64,000 bases of DNA, from assembly GCA_033557465.1 (NCBI GenBank), contig CM066031.1, positions 1,443,736,163-1,443,800,162 on the forward strand, given 5' to 3'. A program made the translations under genes and the position numbers. The notes beneath the pieces are model-generated. The model made no database searches. It was not told the DNA's origin and saw nothing but the letters and a program-made list of their open reading frames with translations. The stretch comes from Ichthyophis bannanicus. Its lineage: Eukaryota; Chordata; Amphibia; Gymnophiona; Ichthyophiidae. Positions 20,518-31,418 of this stretch are shown in pieces (within the stretch, counting starts at the first letter, position 1; each line of letters opens with the position of its first letter).

Positions 20518-21865
20518 TATTTTATTTATTTATTTAACATCTTTTATATACCGCGCTATTTGTTGTCAGTGCGGTTTACATATAACAAAGTTTGCACATT
20601 CGGAGGACAGTTGTGTGCTTACATTATAACAGGAAATTTAAACTTGGAACAACAGGGTAAAACTGTAACTATATACAAAACATATTAGATTCTTTAGTAT
20701 TCACAAGGAGGGCTAAGGCAAGATCGCAGAGAACCTGAGGCGGAATTGCCTATGAGGGAACTGGGAGTGGAGATTGAGAGTTTTTGGGTTTAGGAGTGCT
20801 GAAGTTTGTGTTTAGGAGTGCTGAAGCGAAGAAGGAAAATGTGGTGCTTGATTGCCTTGCGGAATTGAGTGAGGTCTTTAATTGCTCTTATTTCAGGTGG
20901 GAGGTCATTCCAGCATTTAGGTGCATAGAAGGCGAAGGTCCTTTTCTTGGTTGTCTGGGTGCATTTGATGGACTCTTTGGGAATGATCAGGGTGTTGTCC
21001 GTTATTGACCTTCTCATTCTGTTTTTTGGAGTGAGGGAGATGAGATCATTGAGGGATGTGGGGGCAAGGTTGTTGATGATCTTGAAAGTGATGAGGAGGA
21101 TTTTATAGGTTAACCTGCAATGAATTGGTAGCCAGTGGAGTTCCATGAGAATCGGGGTGATATGGTCTGATCTTGCTAGACCACAGAGCACCCTAGCAGC
21201 CGCATTCATAGCGAGTTGCAGCGGATTAATGATGTTTTTTGGGAGTCCGTATAAGACGACGTTTGCATAATCAAAGTGAGGTAGTGTGAGGGCCTGGAAA
21301 ATGGTCCGGAAGTTGTTATGAGGTAGCATGGGTCTGAGGTGCCTTAGCGTTCTGATTTTATTGTAGACAGCTCTGGTGGTGTTCCGTATGTGTTCCTTAA
21401 AGTCAAAATGTTGATCCAGTGTAATGCCTAGGTAGCGAATAGATGGTTTACTAGGGAGTTCTGCATCTCTTACTCTTAGGGAGGATGGAGGGGAGAATTC
21501 TTTGTTTCTTGATATGAACAGAACTTCGGTCTTCTTGAAGTTTATACGGAGGTTTTGAGATAATAACCAGTCTGTGATGGCGTTGAAGCAGTGAATAAGG
21601 TTGGTGAAGTCTGGTTGTTTGACTTTAAATGGTGTAAACAGTAGGACGTCGTCAGCATAGATTAATGTGGAGATATCGAAGGTGCGTATGATGTCACATA
21701 TAGGCTGTATGTATACATTGAACAGAAGCGCAGATAAAGAAGATCCTTGCGGAACACCTTGATGTTGGTGGAAAGGTGTGGAAGTGGTGGATCCGACTCT
21801 TACATGCTGCCAACGCTCCGATAGGTAAGACCTACACCATTCCCAGGCGAGGCCACGGATTCTCT
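20518..21865 (-). mobile_element. L2-like LINE, 5' truncated, with intact C-terminal frame
   Basis: The tail near 20518-20620 has TTATTTATTTATTTAAC, ATATACCGCGCTATTTG and GTGCGGTTTACAT. Coding sequence on the minus strand runs uninterrupted from about 21865 to the stop at 20790. A 6-base duplication GCTGTT flanks the element. Confidence 0.85.
20790..21865 (-). pseudogene. L2-like reverse transcriptase C-terminal half, open frame
   Basis: About 358 codons of element sequence without a stop. It contains GVPQGSSLSALLFNVYIQPI, the catalytic YADDVLLF box, PSIRYLGITLDQHFDFKEHI, then the L2 C-terminal region NPLQLAMNAAARVLCGLARS, HITPILMELHWLPI and FYAPKCWNDLPPEIRAIKDL. The first RT half and the endonuclease are missing by 5' truncation. 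The first ten residues of the open frame (21866-21896) come from the host L2 read in antisense. Confidence 0.85.
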
Positions 21866-22050
21866 GCTGTTCATCTCCTATATGTTTCCTTACCATTCCC
21901 CGCCTAGATATATCCTAATCCCCAGGTGTGTTGTCTGCCTTGACTAGATTGTAAGCTCTTATGAGCAGGGACTGTCTCTTACATGTTTTTGTATAGTGTT
22001 GCACACCCTTTGTAGCGCTATACAAATGATTAGTAGTAGTAGTTGTAATA

Positions 22051-22919
22051 ATACTTTAATAAGTCTGTTTACTAAAGTGAGGTAAAGGTTTGCAGTTACC
22101 ACATGTTAGTTATAAAAATTAATGTGCAGTAACTGTTGGCCAACATCTGCCCATGCAGATACCACACAGTGCAGATGTTTACAGCTGGTTAAGAGCACGC
22201 CCTTATTTGGCAGCTTGACCCATGTGGTAGTACCCTAGTGGAACAGGTCCTGACTTGATTCAGGAGAATTAACAGAAAACCCAGCACAACTTATTAGTCC
22301 CTCTCTTAGCAGGCAGAGATCTGGGCTCAAAAAGCGAATCTGGTCCACCTTCATGATAGCACCGAGTATACCCTCTGGTCATCCAGTTGGCTGCTAAGCT
22401 AACTTTCAAATCATTTGTGAACGGAGAATGTTGAAGTTTTGATACGACTTCTCGGTGATTTCACAGTATCATTAACACCTTCACAGTCACAGACTACTTT
22501 GTGCCAGGATACCCTCAAGCTTGTCATATAACAAAAAATCATAAAAAACAATTATAAAAATGAAGAACTTCCAAGAGAAACATTAGCATCTTAAGCAACA
22601 AGAAACAGAACATGAAAATTAGTTAAACAATGGTTTTTCAGCTAAGAGTAATTGAAAAGTTCATAGGAGCTAAATACAGGATGGCTTCCATCTTCTCTCC
22701 TTCTTCAAACTGATGCAATCACTGCCATGGGCCTTTATTCCTACAGTAGGATTCAATCCTAAGCCTGGCAACAGAGACCACCAAAAGCAAGGAAGTGTGG
22801 GCTGAGATCTGAGCCAGTGCTTGCTCTCCACTCCCAGACCTTATTTCCATTACAGAGGCCAGAAGGGAAAGGCCTGGAAGTGGAGTTTAAGCACTGACTC
22901 AGTTCCTGGCTCACGCTCC
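22051..22919. other. Unassigned intergenic sequence
   Basis: About 22068-22090 has GTCTGTTTACTAAAGTGAGG, similar to the ends of the TA-flanked MITEs, but a matching second end was not found. Nothing else is recognised. Confidence 0.35.
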
Positions 22920-23190
22920 CTACTGCCATCACAGGGAAAAGTCACTGAGGAAGAAGGATGGAGGAGGGAGAAAGGATTTGGATGGAGAGGGTAAAAGGAT
23001 CTGGGTAGGGGGGTACAGGGGAAGTAGAGAGAAGATGGGGTGACTGAGGGGGGAGAGATTGAGGGGGAGACCAAGGAGGGCAGCCAGGGAAGAATATAAG
23101 AAATGGCTGGGAGAGGGAAGGAAAGGAGAAAGAAAAAGAGTACAAAAAGGTTGGGGGGGGGGGGGAGAGAACTGCAAGAAAAACAAATAA
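22920..23190. repeat. Purine-rich low-complexity tract
   Basis: This is almost entirely G and A on the plus strand, ending in a run of about 13 G at 23151-23163. Open frames across it (Pro/Ser/Leu-rich on the minus strand) are compositional artefacts. Confidence 0.75.
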
Positions 23191-24582
23191 ATAAAGGAGT
23201 TCGAGATACTGGATTCTGCTTCCTATGCTTATTCACTTTGCACAAAGATCCTCAACTTTTTTTTATTTCTAATAACTTTTTTTATTTTTAGTAAAACGGT
23301 ACATGACAAATCAGGTACACATAAAAACTAAGGTTGAAAACCTTTGACTTAGACCATGTCCAAATCTTCAACATGGCTGTAGTCATGCTACCATGGGCTT
23401 GAATTATCAAAAGGTCCTCCTCTTCCCTCCCCCTCCCCCCTATAAAACAAGAGAAAACCTTCACAGATCAGACCCTGCAAGTTTGTTCTTTCTGTTTGTT
23501 GATTTTTACCTAGGCAGAACAGAAGGCAGCCTCAAAGAGTTTTCAAGCAAGGAGAACACCTGGTTCCTTCACTAAACAGAAGGGTATCTGAAGATAAGTT
23601 CTGTACTCTTCCCTCAAACATAGCACACCCTGTGAGTTTCTAGCGTGTCAGTCAGTGAGTTGGAGGGAAAGGGTAAAGAGAAGCTAATCAGGATGAAATG
23701 AGATTAAAGGCTGTCTAATTTTACAGCAACTGTGATCCATCAGCCACTGGGAAAGTGACAGTGGAAATGAATGATGGAGGCAGACAGGTGGGGCTGAACA
23801 TTCCACTGATTTATCCTCAAATGCACTGGGCCTTCTTTTATTGAGTGAACATGACCGCATTCATCACGGCTGTCATCTAAACCCACTTCCCTCCATTTAA
23901 AAAGGTCACTTTACTAGGAGGGAGAGTAAAAGAAAGGCACTTTTTAAAAGCAGATTGTTAAAATCCAACATTATACATTTCTTTTTGGAAGGACCCTGAG
24001 CAAAGAACATTCAACTTTGCAAATGAAGGAATGGAGCAGAAAGCAGAAAGAAGACCCTCGTTAAAAGAGAACCAGAGTTGTACCATATAAACGATGCAGC
24101 ACCTATTACCGCTCCACAACCCAGAATAGTATTAACTGTTAAGCAAACGTGACTTACAAAGCTTTCTTTAAATTGTAAAACAAGGCTGGATAATCACTAT
24201 CGCTTCACTTGGGGCTGACATACTGGACATTCTCCCCACAGACACAAAGGAGGCATGTAATTGCAAAGTATGCAGGTACTTTTATGGACGAAAGTTTGTA
24301 GGTACTTTTCAGAACAAAACAAATAAGGTAGCTTCTTCTTGAAAATTAACTACTGTAAAGCATGCAAGCACTCATCAACATTGCACACACTTGCTAAGTG
24401 TGTGGGTGCCCAACGGTGGCATGGAGTGAGAGGTAAAATTGTACACGCACTTTTGAAAATGCATTAAGTGTGCAGTTTTTCTACCTTGATCTAGACACAA
24501 TCCTGGGAACACCTCTTTTTAACCCAGAAAAAGGGCACTTATGTTGTGGAAGCCTGTAAGTACTTTGACCTGGTCTGAAGCA
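23191..24582. other. Unassigned intergenic sequence
   Basis: AT-rich sequence with T runs near 23259-23290. I see no exon-like frame, repeat boundary or RNA gene. Confidence 0.35.
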
Positions 24583-24820
24583 TGGAGGAATAGCTTTGTG
24601 GTTAAGGCAGCAGCAAAGGGCCAGAAAGACCATGGTTCAAATCCCACTAACGCTTCTTGTGGCCTTAAGAAAGTCACTTAACTTTCCATTGCCTCAGGTA
24701 CAAACTTAGATTGTAAGCCCTCCAGAGACAAGAAAATACCTACAGTACCTGACTGCAATCCACACTGAATTACTACTGGAAAGGCATGAGCTAAGTATTG
24801 CTACTAATAATAGCATTCAG
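24583..24820 (+). mobile_element. tRNA-headed SINE with the third tail type
   Basis: The head GGAGGAATAGCTTTGTGGTT and box B GGTTCAAATCC (about 24634) are followed by AAGTCACTTAACTTTCCATT. The tail is TTAGATTGTAAGCCC, CCTACAGTACCTGACTGCAA and ACTACTGGAAAGG, as at 11830-11946. Confidence 0.75.
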
Positions 24821-25320
24821 GCAGGTCAGTTTACCCAATTAATTCACCAGTTACTCCAGTAGCTTTAAACATTGCCCTTAATATGGGGAAAATCATTTAG
24901 TACAGGGGTTTTAAACCATTATTGAAAAGCATACTTCTCCTGTCTCAAAGTTGCAAAGCACGTACCCCTTCAAAAAAATCTGAAAATTCAGGACTGGATT
25001 TAAGATTTTGGCATCCATAGGAGGGATCAGAGATTAGGGAGGTGAGGGACCCAGAGTGCCATGTCAATGACTCTAAAGCAGTGATGGTACATGGTCTTAA
25101 AACAAGAAAAGACAGACTCCATTTTTTGGAATGGGTATTTGCAGCCTTCAAAATCTGGCACTTTAAGCATGTGGATTGTGAAAAACTGCAAGGGGATCTT
25201 GAGAGACCAGGAGGCTGGGCATCCAAATGACAGATGACATTTAATGTGGAGAAGCACAAAATAATGCAAGTAAGGAAGAATAACCCAAACTATAGCTGCA
25301 CAATGCAGTGATCCACATTA

Positions 25321-25427
25321 AGGGGTATGTTTACTATACAGTGGTAGCGGCTTCTGTGCGATATCAGAGCCACGGCCCCATTGATATCGCACGGAAACCA
25401 CTATCACTGTTCAGTAAACATACCCCT
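25321..25427. mobile_element. 107-bp foldback MITE
   Basis: Arms 25321-25367 and 25382-25427 are inverted copies with about six mismatches (AGGGGTATGTTTACT at both ends). The element is flanked by TA on each side and sits inside the CR1 remnant. The ends resemble 8437-8573. Confidence 0.75.
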
Positions 25428-25531
25428 AAGAGTCTTCACCCAGGGAAAGGATTTAGGCATCATTGCAGACACTACAATGAAATCTTCTGCCCAGTGTGAA
25501 GCAGAGGCCAAAAAGCAAACAATTTTAGGGG

Positions 25532-25828
25532 GAGGAGTGGCCTAGTGGTTAGGACAAGGTACTTCAGGCCGGAGGGCCGGGGGTTCAAGTCCCACCTGGG
25601 GACAGCAATCTCAGGCTGGAGGGACTGGGATTTCTAGTCCTATAGGCACTCCTTGTGGTCTTGGGCAAGCCACTTAACCCTCCATTGCCCATGTTCCCTG
25701 TAAGTATTAGCGTATGTGTGTGTGTCATATCCCCTCGTGTTAAATGTATCTCCCAATTGACTGCTTTGACCCAGTGAAAAGTGGGATATAAATACAGCTA
25801 AATAAATAAAAATAAATAAATAAATTAT
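25532..25828 (+). mobile_element. tRNA-headed SINE in CR1
   Basis: Box A TGGCCTAGTGG and a perfect-looking box B GGTTCAAGTCC are present. The body contains TTGGGCAAGCCACTTAACCC, and the tail ends GTGGGATATAAATACAGC then AAATAAATAAA repeats. CR1 sequence continues on both sides (CAAACAATTTTAGG / AAATTATTAGGAAAGG), with AAT..TTAGG as the probable target duplication. Confidence 0.85.
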
Positions 25829-26091
25829 TAGGAAAGGAATAGAGAATAAAACAAAGAATATCATAATGCCTCTGTATCACCCCTGATGCAGTCACACTTT
25901 GAGTATTGTATGCAATTCTGATCACTGTCATCTTAAAAAAAGATATAGCGGAATTAGGAAAGATGCCGAGAAGGGTGACTAAATGATAAAGGGGATGGAA
26001 TGATTCTCCTATGAGGACAGACTAAAGATGTTAGGGTTCTTCAGCTTGGAGAACAGATGGCTGAGGGGAGATATGATAGACGTCTATAAAA

Positions 26092-26475
26092 CACAAGCAT
26101 CGGAACAGGGTAGGCCACATAGGCCTGGCCCCCACCAAAATTCAGAGAGCAGAGAGTAGTTGTGATTGTGGCAGACTCCTGTCTGCCCGTGGAAGATCAG
26201 AACCCTGCAGGCAGGGATGTAAGGCTGCCGAGATTGCGGCAAAGACTCCTGTCTGCCTGCGGGAGATCAGATCTTTGCCGCAAACGCAATGTTCCTCCCC
26301 CTCCTGCCCACAGGGATCTGATCTCCCATGGGCAGACAGCAGGAATCTGCCATGATCGCAGCCATTCCTTTCTCTTCTGCCCATGGGCAGAACAGGACGG
26401 GAAGGCCGTGGGGGATAGGGGCAGAGTCAAGGCAGAGAACTCCCCTCAAATCAAGGAGGCATTCCATGGCTCCTG
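26092..26475. mobile_element. hAT-like nonautonomous foldback with 8-bp target duplication
   Basis: A perfect 8-base duplication CTATAAAA flanks it at 26084-26091 and 26476-26483, inside CR1 coding sequence that resumes cleanly. The ends CACAAGCATCGGAAC and, on the minus strand, CAGGAGCCATGGAAT are imperfectly related. Internal inverted segments pair about 26247-26277 with about 26314-26346. The 8-bp duplication and CA...TG ends are typical of hAT elements. Confidence 0.65.
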
Positions 26476-26968
26476 CTATAAAATGTTGAGTGGAGTGGAA
26501 TGGGGAGGTGCAAATTGATTGCTTACTCTTTCAAAAAGTACAAAGACTAGGGAGTCTTCTATGAAGTGACAAAATGGTACATTTAAAACAAAAAGACAAG
26601 CCAGCACAATCCACTGCTACACGGGAAGGGGATTATCTTCTGGCATCACCAAGATGGATGCCCAAAGGAACCTGTTCTGTATTTGTGAGGCTGGTATAGA
26701 AAGTGCAGATACTCACCTGTAACAGGTGTTCTCCAGGGACAGCAGGAATCAGTCCTTATATATGAGTGACGTTGGCGCCGACGGAACCCACGCGGAAGCA
26801 ACTCCCTAGTATTCAAAGAAAGCCTTTCAGAGTTGCCACCACACATGTATGGTCCTCTTACCGCCAAAGGGTGCCATCTTGCTCAGTCATATGACATAGC
26901 TAACAGTAAAAAAACAACAAAAAATCAAATTGGTATAGTTCAGGCAACTCTATGGGGAGGAGGAAGGG

Positions 26969-27070
26969 TTGTGAGGACTGATTCCTGCTGTCCCTGGAGA
27001 ACACTTATTACAGGTGAGTAACTACGCATTCTCCAGGAACATGCAGGAAGTCAGTCCTCGCATATGGTAC
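26969..27070. repeat. DIRS-C internal complementary region
   Basis: The left half, with TGCTGTCCCTGGAGAACA and TTACAGGTGAGTAAC, pairs with the outer edge at 26705-26757. The right half, with ATTCTCCAGGAACATGCAGG, pairs with the outer edge at about 31375-31418. Confidence 0.85.
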
Positions 27071-27222
27071 TCCCTAGCTACAGGCTACCAAAAACCTGTA
27101 GCAAAAAACACGATCAAGAAATGAGTAGCAGCCGAAGGACAGACTCTGAATGGATCCCGGTGTCCAGGGAGAGCCATCACTCTGGTAGCTTGTACACAGA
27201 AGGGTCGAAGGGTTAGAGTTGC

Positions 27223-28245
27223 CTAAATCCCAAAAAGATTAAGGAGTATGGCCTGGCCAAAGGCACTGTTCCATAGGGACTTGCTCTCCAGGCAGTAGTG
27301 AGCTTCAAAGGTGTGGACCAAAGACCAAGTGGCGGTCCGGCAGACGTCTGCCATCAGGACAGAGCGCAAGTTTGCAACCGAGGTTGCCATAGCCCTGATG
27401 CTGTGAGCTGTGACTCGGCACTCCAGCGGGAGCTCAACCTGTTCATAGGCGAGTGCAATGCAGCTCACAACTCAGGTGGATAGGGTGCACTTGGTTACCA
27501 CCTTCTCCAGCCAGCTAGGGTCATAGGAGGTGAAAAGCTGGGAGGCTTTGCGGTGGCCTGGGTACACTGCAGATAGAAGGACAGGGCCCTATTACAGTCC
27601 AGAGTATGAAGTATAGCCTCCGCATTGCTGGCGTGAGGCCATGGGAAGGACATGGGGGCACCACCTCCTGATTGAGGTGGAAGGAGGAGATCACCTTCGG
27701 CAGAAACGTGGGGTGTGTGCAAAGCACGACCCTGTTCTTATAGAACCATGTATATGATGGCTCCGCCACAAGAGCCTGGAATTCGCTGACCCTGCAAGTG
27801 GAGTGCGCGCCACCAGGAAGACGACCTTCTAGGAGAGGTACCACAGGTGGCTAGGGGCTCAAACAATAATGTCAGCACTACATTAAGGTCCCATTCCACC
27901 AGGGATGGCAGATTGAGGACTTGGAAAGCAGTAGACACCGCAGGAAGTGGGTGATGAGGGGCTGAGCCAAGAGAGGCTTGCCCTCGATAGGGCGGTGGTG
28001 TGCTGAAAGGTCATAGGTGCATCCTGACTGATTTGGATTTGAGTCCGGCATGACAGAGGTGCAGTAGGTATTGCAGGACTAGCTGCACCGTGCAGGAGCA
28101 GGGGTCTGCCTGTTTCTCCGAGCACCACACGAAGAAACTCCGCCACTTGAAGATGTAAGCAAGTCTTGTGGAAGGCTTGCGGAAGGCCAGCAGGACTGCC
28201 TCTACCTCCACCGAGAGGTTAAAAGAAGCCAAAGTTACCCATTCA
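27223..28245 (-). pseudogene. DIRS-C tyrosine recombinase, frameshifted
   Basis: The C-terminal frame 27223-27468 keeps VTAHSIRAMATSVANLR (the H-x-x-R motif) and the Tyr block EAHYCLESKSLWNSAFGQA. Upstream pieces lie in other frames. About 28011-28245 carries RKPSTRLAYIFKWRSFFVWC and HLCHAGLKSKSVRMHL, the N-terminal DNA-binding region. The first-Arg block (relatives have SARRISEL) is spoiled near 27790. Frame changes at several places make it inactive. Confidence 0.8.
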
Positions 28246-28380
28246 GCAGCAACGCTGTTAACGCCAGAGACCCCAGGTTGGGGTGAAGGAGGGAGTCCTC
28301 CTCCTGAGTCAGCAACTCTGGGGAGTTCCCGAGAGGGACTGGGGGTTCCGTTGCTAGGCGGAGCAGCCGTGGGAACCACC

Positions 28381-29690
28381 CTACCTGGGCCACTGGGGGG
28401 CTAACAGGATTAGCAATGCCCTGTCCCGAAGGGCCTTGAATAGGGTCTTGGAGACCAGTGGCATGGGTGGGAAGGTGTACAGAAGGCCTTCCGACCACGG
28501 GATGTGAAAAGCATCTGCCGCTACCCGGGATGGATGAGGTTGGTGGAAGGAGAAGCTGGTCAGCTGGGTATTGGCCGGGCTGGTGAAGAGGTCCATCTGG
28601 GAATCCCCCAGAGCTGGAATACCTGTGGGCTACTCTGGGGTTTAGCCATCATTTGTGCGGTTGCAGGACAATGCTTAGCCTATCCATGAGGACATTGTCT
28701 TGGCCCACAGGTGGACCGCTCTCAGGAGCGTCCCCTGGTTGATTGCGTATAAGCAGACAGCATAAAAGCCCGTGCCTCCCTATTTGTTCATATAGAACAT
28801 CGCCACTTGGTTGTCCATCTGGATTAGCACCGGGTGGTGCTGGACACAGTGGCGAAAGGCCTTGAGCACCAGGAATATGGCCCTGAGCTCCAAGAAGTTG
28901 ATAGATTGTTGGGCTTTGGCCCAGGACCAGATGCCCTGTGTCTAGAGGTTCCCACAGTGAGCTCCCCAACCAAGCAACGAGGTGTCTGTGGTGAGGACCT
29001 GCTGAGGAGTGGGGGATTGGAAAGGCATGCCTGCCCTCAGGAGTTGCATGGTCTGCCACCGGCAGAGTGATTCTGCCAGAGGGTGGGTCACATAGACCTT
29101 GTCTTGGAGGCAGCTGTTGGCCTGCGTCCACTGAGACCTGAGGCACCACTGAGCCGCCCTCATGTGAAGGTGTGCATTCGGTGTTGACGCCATGTAGCCA
29201 AGCAGGCAGAGCACGCTGTGTGCTGGCATGGAGCATCTGCCCTGGACTTTTGTGGGCAGGGCCATGAGTTGTCTGGCTCTGTCGCTGGACAGGAAGGCCT
29301 TCATCTGGAGGGTATCCAGGTGTGCCCCAATGAACTCGAAGCTCTGTGTTGGGGTGAGGTGGGACTTGGGGTGGTTATTACAACCCCCAGGTATTGCAGG
29401 ACACCGATAGTGCGGCCTGTGGCATCTCGGTGGCTGTGTCCCCTCTGATAAACCAATCATCTAGGTAAGGGAAGATGAAGGCTCCTTGAAGGCATAGGTA
29501 GGCAGCCATGACTGCCAGGCACTTTGTGAAGACTCTGGATGCAGATGCGAGCCCGAAGGGTAGTACCCTGTATTGGTAGTGGTTTCCCCAACCATGAACC
29601 TGAGGTACTGTCTGGTATTGTTGATATCTCTGGGATCCCGGGCCCTTCCTGTAGAAGGGGCGGGGGGGGGGGGTTATTTCCATGGGCCTT
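28381..29690 (-). pseudogene. DIRS-C RT palm / RNase H, N-terminal RT deleted
   Basis: The frame 29378-29683 runs from gag-like PFYRKGPGSQRYQQYQ straight into HYQYRVLPFGLASASRVFTK and the catalytic box FPYLDDWFIR. The FLIPKK and SLDLKDAY blocks are therefore absent. RNase H and downstream pieces follow in other frames: TTDTSLLGWGAH (28942-29460), then MDLFTSPANTQL (28381-28596). Stops are scattered throughout. Confidence 0.8.
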
Positions 29691-31100
29691 ACGCTTAGGG
29701 CCTGAGGAAGTTTTCTTCGAGAGCCGGGACCTTGTCACATACTCGGCCTCGAGCTCCGCGGCTTTGTCTGCCATGGCCTGGCCAAAGAGGTTCTCTCCCA
29801 GGCAGGGGACATCCAGGAGCTTTTCCTGGACCCACTGCTCAAGGCCGGAGGATTGGAGCCAATCCTGCCTTCTGGCGCCGGTGACCTAAGCCATGGCTTT
29901 GAAGCCATCATAGGCGGCCTGGGTGATAAACTTCGAGCAATCGGCGGCAGTTTTGGCCAGTGTATGGAAACCCTGGAGAGTTCCCTGGAGAGGCTGGTGG
30001 AGTACCCCTTTAGCTCCTTCATGGTGCCCCAGAGGAACACTCCCATGTAGAGGAGATATGCCTGGACCCAGTAGCCCAACATGGAGCCCTGGTACCATTT
30101 TCTGCTGAGAGTGTCGAGGCTCAGGGCCTCCCTGCCAGGAGGCATTGGAAAGTGCATCTTTTGGCTTTGGAGCCAACGCATGGCTAACTCGACCACCATG
30201 GAGTTGTGTGGTAATTGGCTCCTGCGGAAGCCTGGGCTTGGGCAGCCTTATACATGAGGTCGAGCTGGCGACTAACTGTGGGTACCATAGCCAGTGTCTC
30301 CCACATAAGGAGGAGCAGCCTCTCGAGGATCATCGGGACTGGCACCGATAGGGACTCCTTCGGGGGGGGGGGGGAGTCAACTTGCAGGATCTCAAATCTT
30401 CTGACCAAGGGTCGTTTATCAACTCTGTGGTGAAGGCCAGAGCTTTGGCCATGTCCCATACAAAGTCGAGGAAGGCCTTGTCCTTGGGCCTGGACTGACA
30501 CCAGGCCCCCTGTGGGGACAGGTCTGATGGAAGGTCTCGATGCTTCCAGATGTCCGGGGAAGTGTCATCCTCGGATTCCCAGTCAGAGTCATCAGAATTG
30601 GACTCGATTGTCAAATGGATCCAGGATGGAGTTGGAGGACTGTAGGCCTCGGTGGGGCAGGAGCCACTCCTGCTCAGACACCTCTGTCTTTCTCCAGGGG
30701 TTCAGGGATCTGGCGTGGGACTTACCCGCCTTCCCTGAGTCTCGTGAGGAGTCCCACGAGGTTTTCTTCTTCTTCTTCTTCTTTGGAATTCAATTGGGGA
30801 CACCTGGTCGGATTTGCGGCCCTGACTGCTGGCCGCGGAGTCACTGCGTGATCCCGGGGTCTCGGACTGGGCCCTGGAAGGGATTTCTGAGGCAGAGCCT
30901 GACCGGAACATCCAGTCATGCTTCTCCTGCCTGCTTCTGACTGCTTTAGGGATCAGCCTCTTGCAGGACCTGCAAGTCTCCAGATCGTGGTCGGAACCGA
31001 GGCATTGGAGACAGCAATCATATGTGTTGGTGATAGAAAAGTTACTGGAACACTGATCACACTTTTTAAAAACGTTGCCATTGGGGGAAAAAGGGCTCCG
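29690..31100 (-). pseudogene. DIRS-C gag, several frames
   Basis: The N-terminus near 31090 has FKKCDQCSSNFSITNTYDCC and CLGSDHDLETCRSC, the putative zinc motif. A poly-Arg stretch encoded by a CTT repeat (about 30765-30782) follows. Later blocks are FLDFVWDMAKALAFTTELIN (about 30420-30490) and the C-terminal AELEAEYVTRSRLSKKTSSG (29700-29770). At least three frame changes occur. Confidence 0.75.
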
Positions 31101-31418
31101 GGAGGTCAAAGATCCGAGGAACTGCCAGCAGAGAAAGGGTGCCAATTGCGATGGGAGAAAATTCAGGGGTCTGAGGACACGGTGCCGAGGCAAGCAAACT
31201 CAGGAGTGGGAAAGGGACTGGCTGCAGCCGGAGAGAGAAAATTAAGTCTAAGAGAAACAAATTAACATTTTCTGAGGAATCAGACACACGTCTGCTGGGC
31301 TCCATGGAAAAAAGGAGACAGTAAACTGGCACCCTTGGGCAGGAAGAGGACCACACATGCATGAGGCGCTGAGGTCACCCATATGTGAGGACTGACTTTC
31401 TGCTTGTTCCTGGAGAAG

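Larger units (their letters stand above)
20251..22050 (+). mobile_element. CR1 tail remnant (to about 20278) then an L2-like LINE split by another L2
   Basis: After the CR1 tail fragment, 20279-20517 encodes an L2-type C-terminus (TMLLLMPGTNYLSRYV, similar to 10896-11153). The 3' tail resumes at 21866 and ends 21945-22050 with GACTAGATTGTAAGCTC, GCGCTATACAAATGATTAGT and a short AGT repeat. Between them lies a minus-strand L2. The duplicated GCTGTT at 20512-20517 and 21866-21871 marks the insertion. Confidence 0.75.
25030..26620 (+). mobile_element. CR1-like LINE remnant holding a MITE, a SINE and a hAT-like foldback
   Basis: RT C-terminal blocks can be followed on the plus strand. They include GGGGATCTTGAGAGACC and CATTTAATGTGGAGAAGCAC (RT palm end), GGAAAGGATTTAGGCATCAT, CCTCTGTATCACCCCTGATG, TGAGGGGAGATATGATAGAC and, after the hAT-like insert, TTTACTC-like GCTTACTCTTTCAAAAAGTA. 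Stops and shifts are frequent. Three younger insertions break it: 25321-25427, 25532-25828 and 26092-26475. Confidence 0.75.
26705..31418 (-). mobile_element. DIRS-C, internally deleted DIRS element
   Basis: Termini begin GCAGATACTCACCTGTAACA (26705) and end TTGTTCCTGGAGAAG (31418), with an ICR at 26969-27070. Order on the minus strand is gag (about 29690-31100), RT/RNase H (28381-29690), recombinase (27223-28245). Total length is 4.71 kb against about 5.6-5.7 kb for B, G and H. Most of the shortfall is explained by loss of the first part of the RT domain at about 29620. It belongs to a subfamily closer to DIRS-H (GSDHDLETC in gag). Confidence 0.88.

Noticed and set aside
22850..23245. Minus-strand open frames of 85-131 codons
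   Set aside because: Low-complexity purine tract on the plus strand gives spurious Pro/Ser/Leu frames.
25532..25640. tRNA gene from good A and B boxes
   Set aside because: No cloverleaf with acceptor stem pairing was found, and the same head recurs as part of a dispersed SINE.
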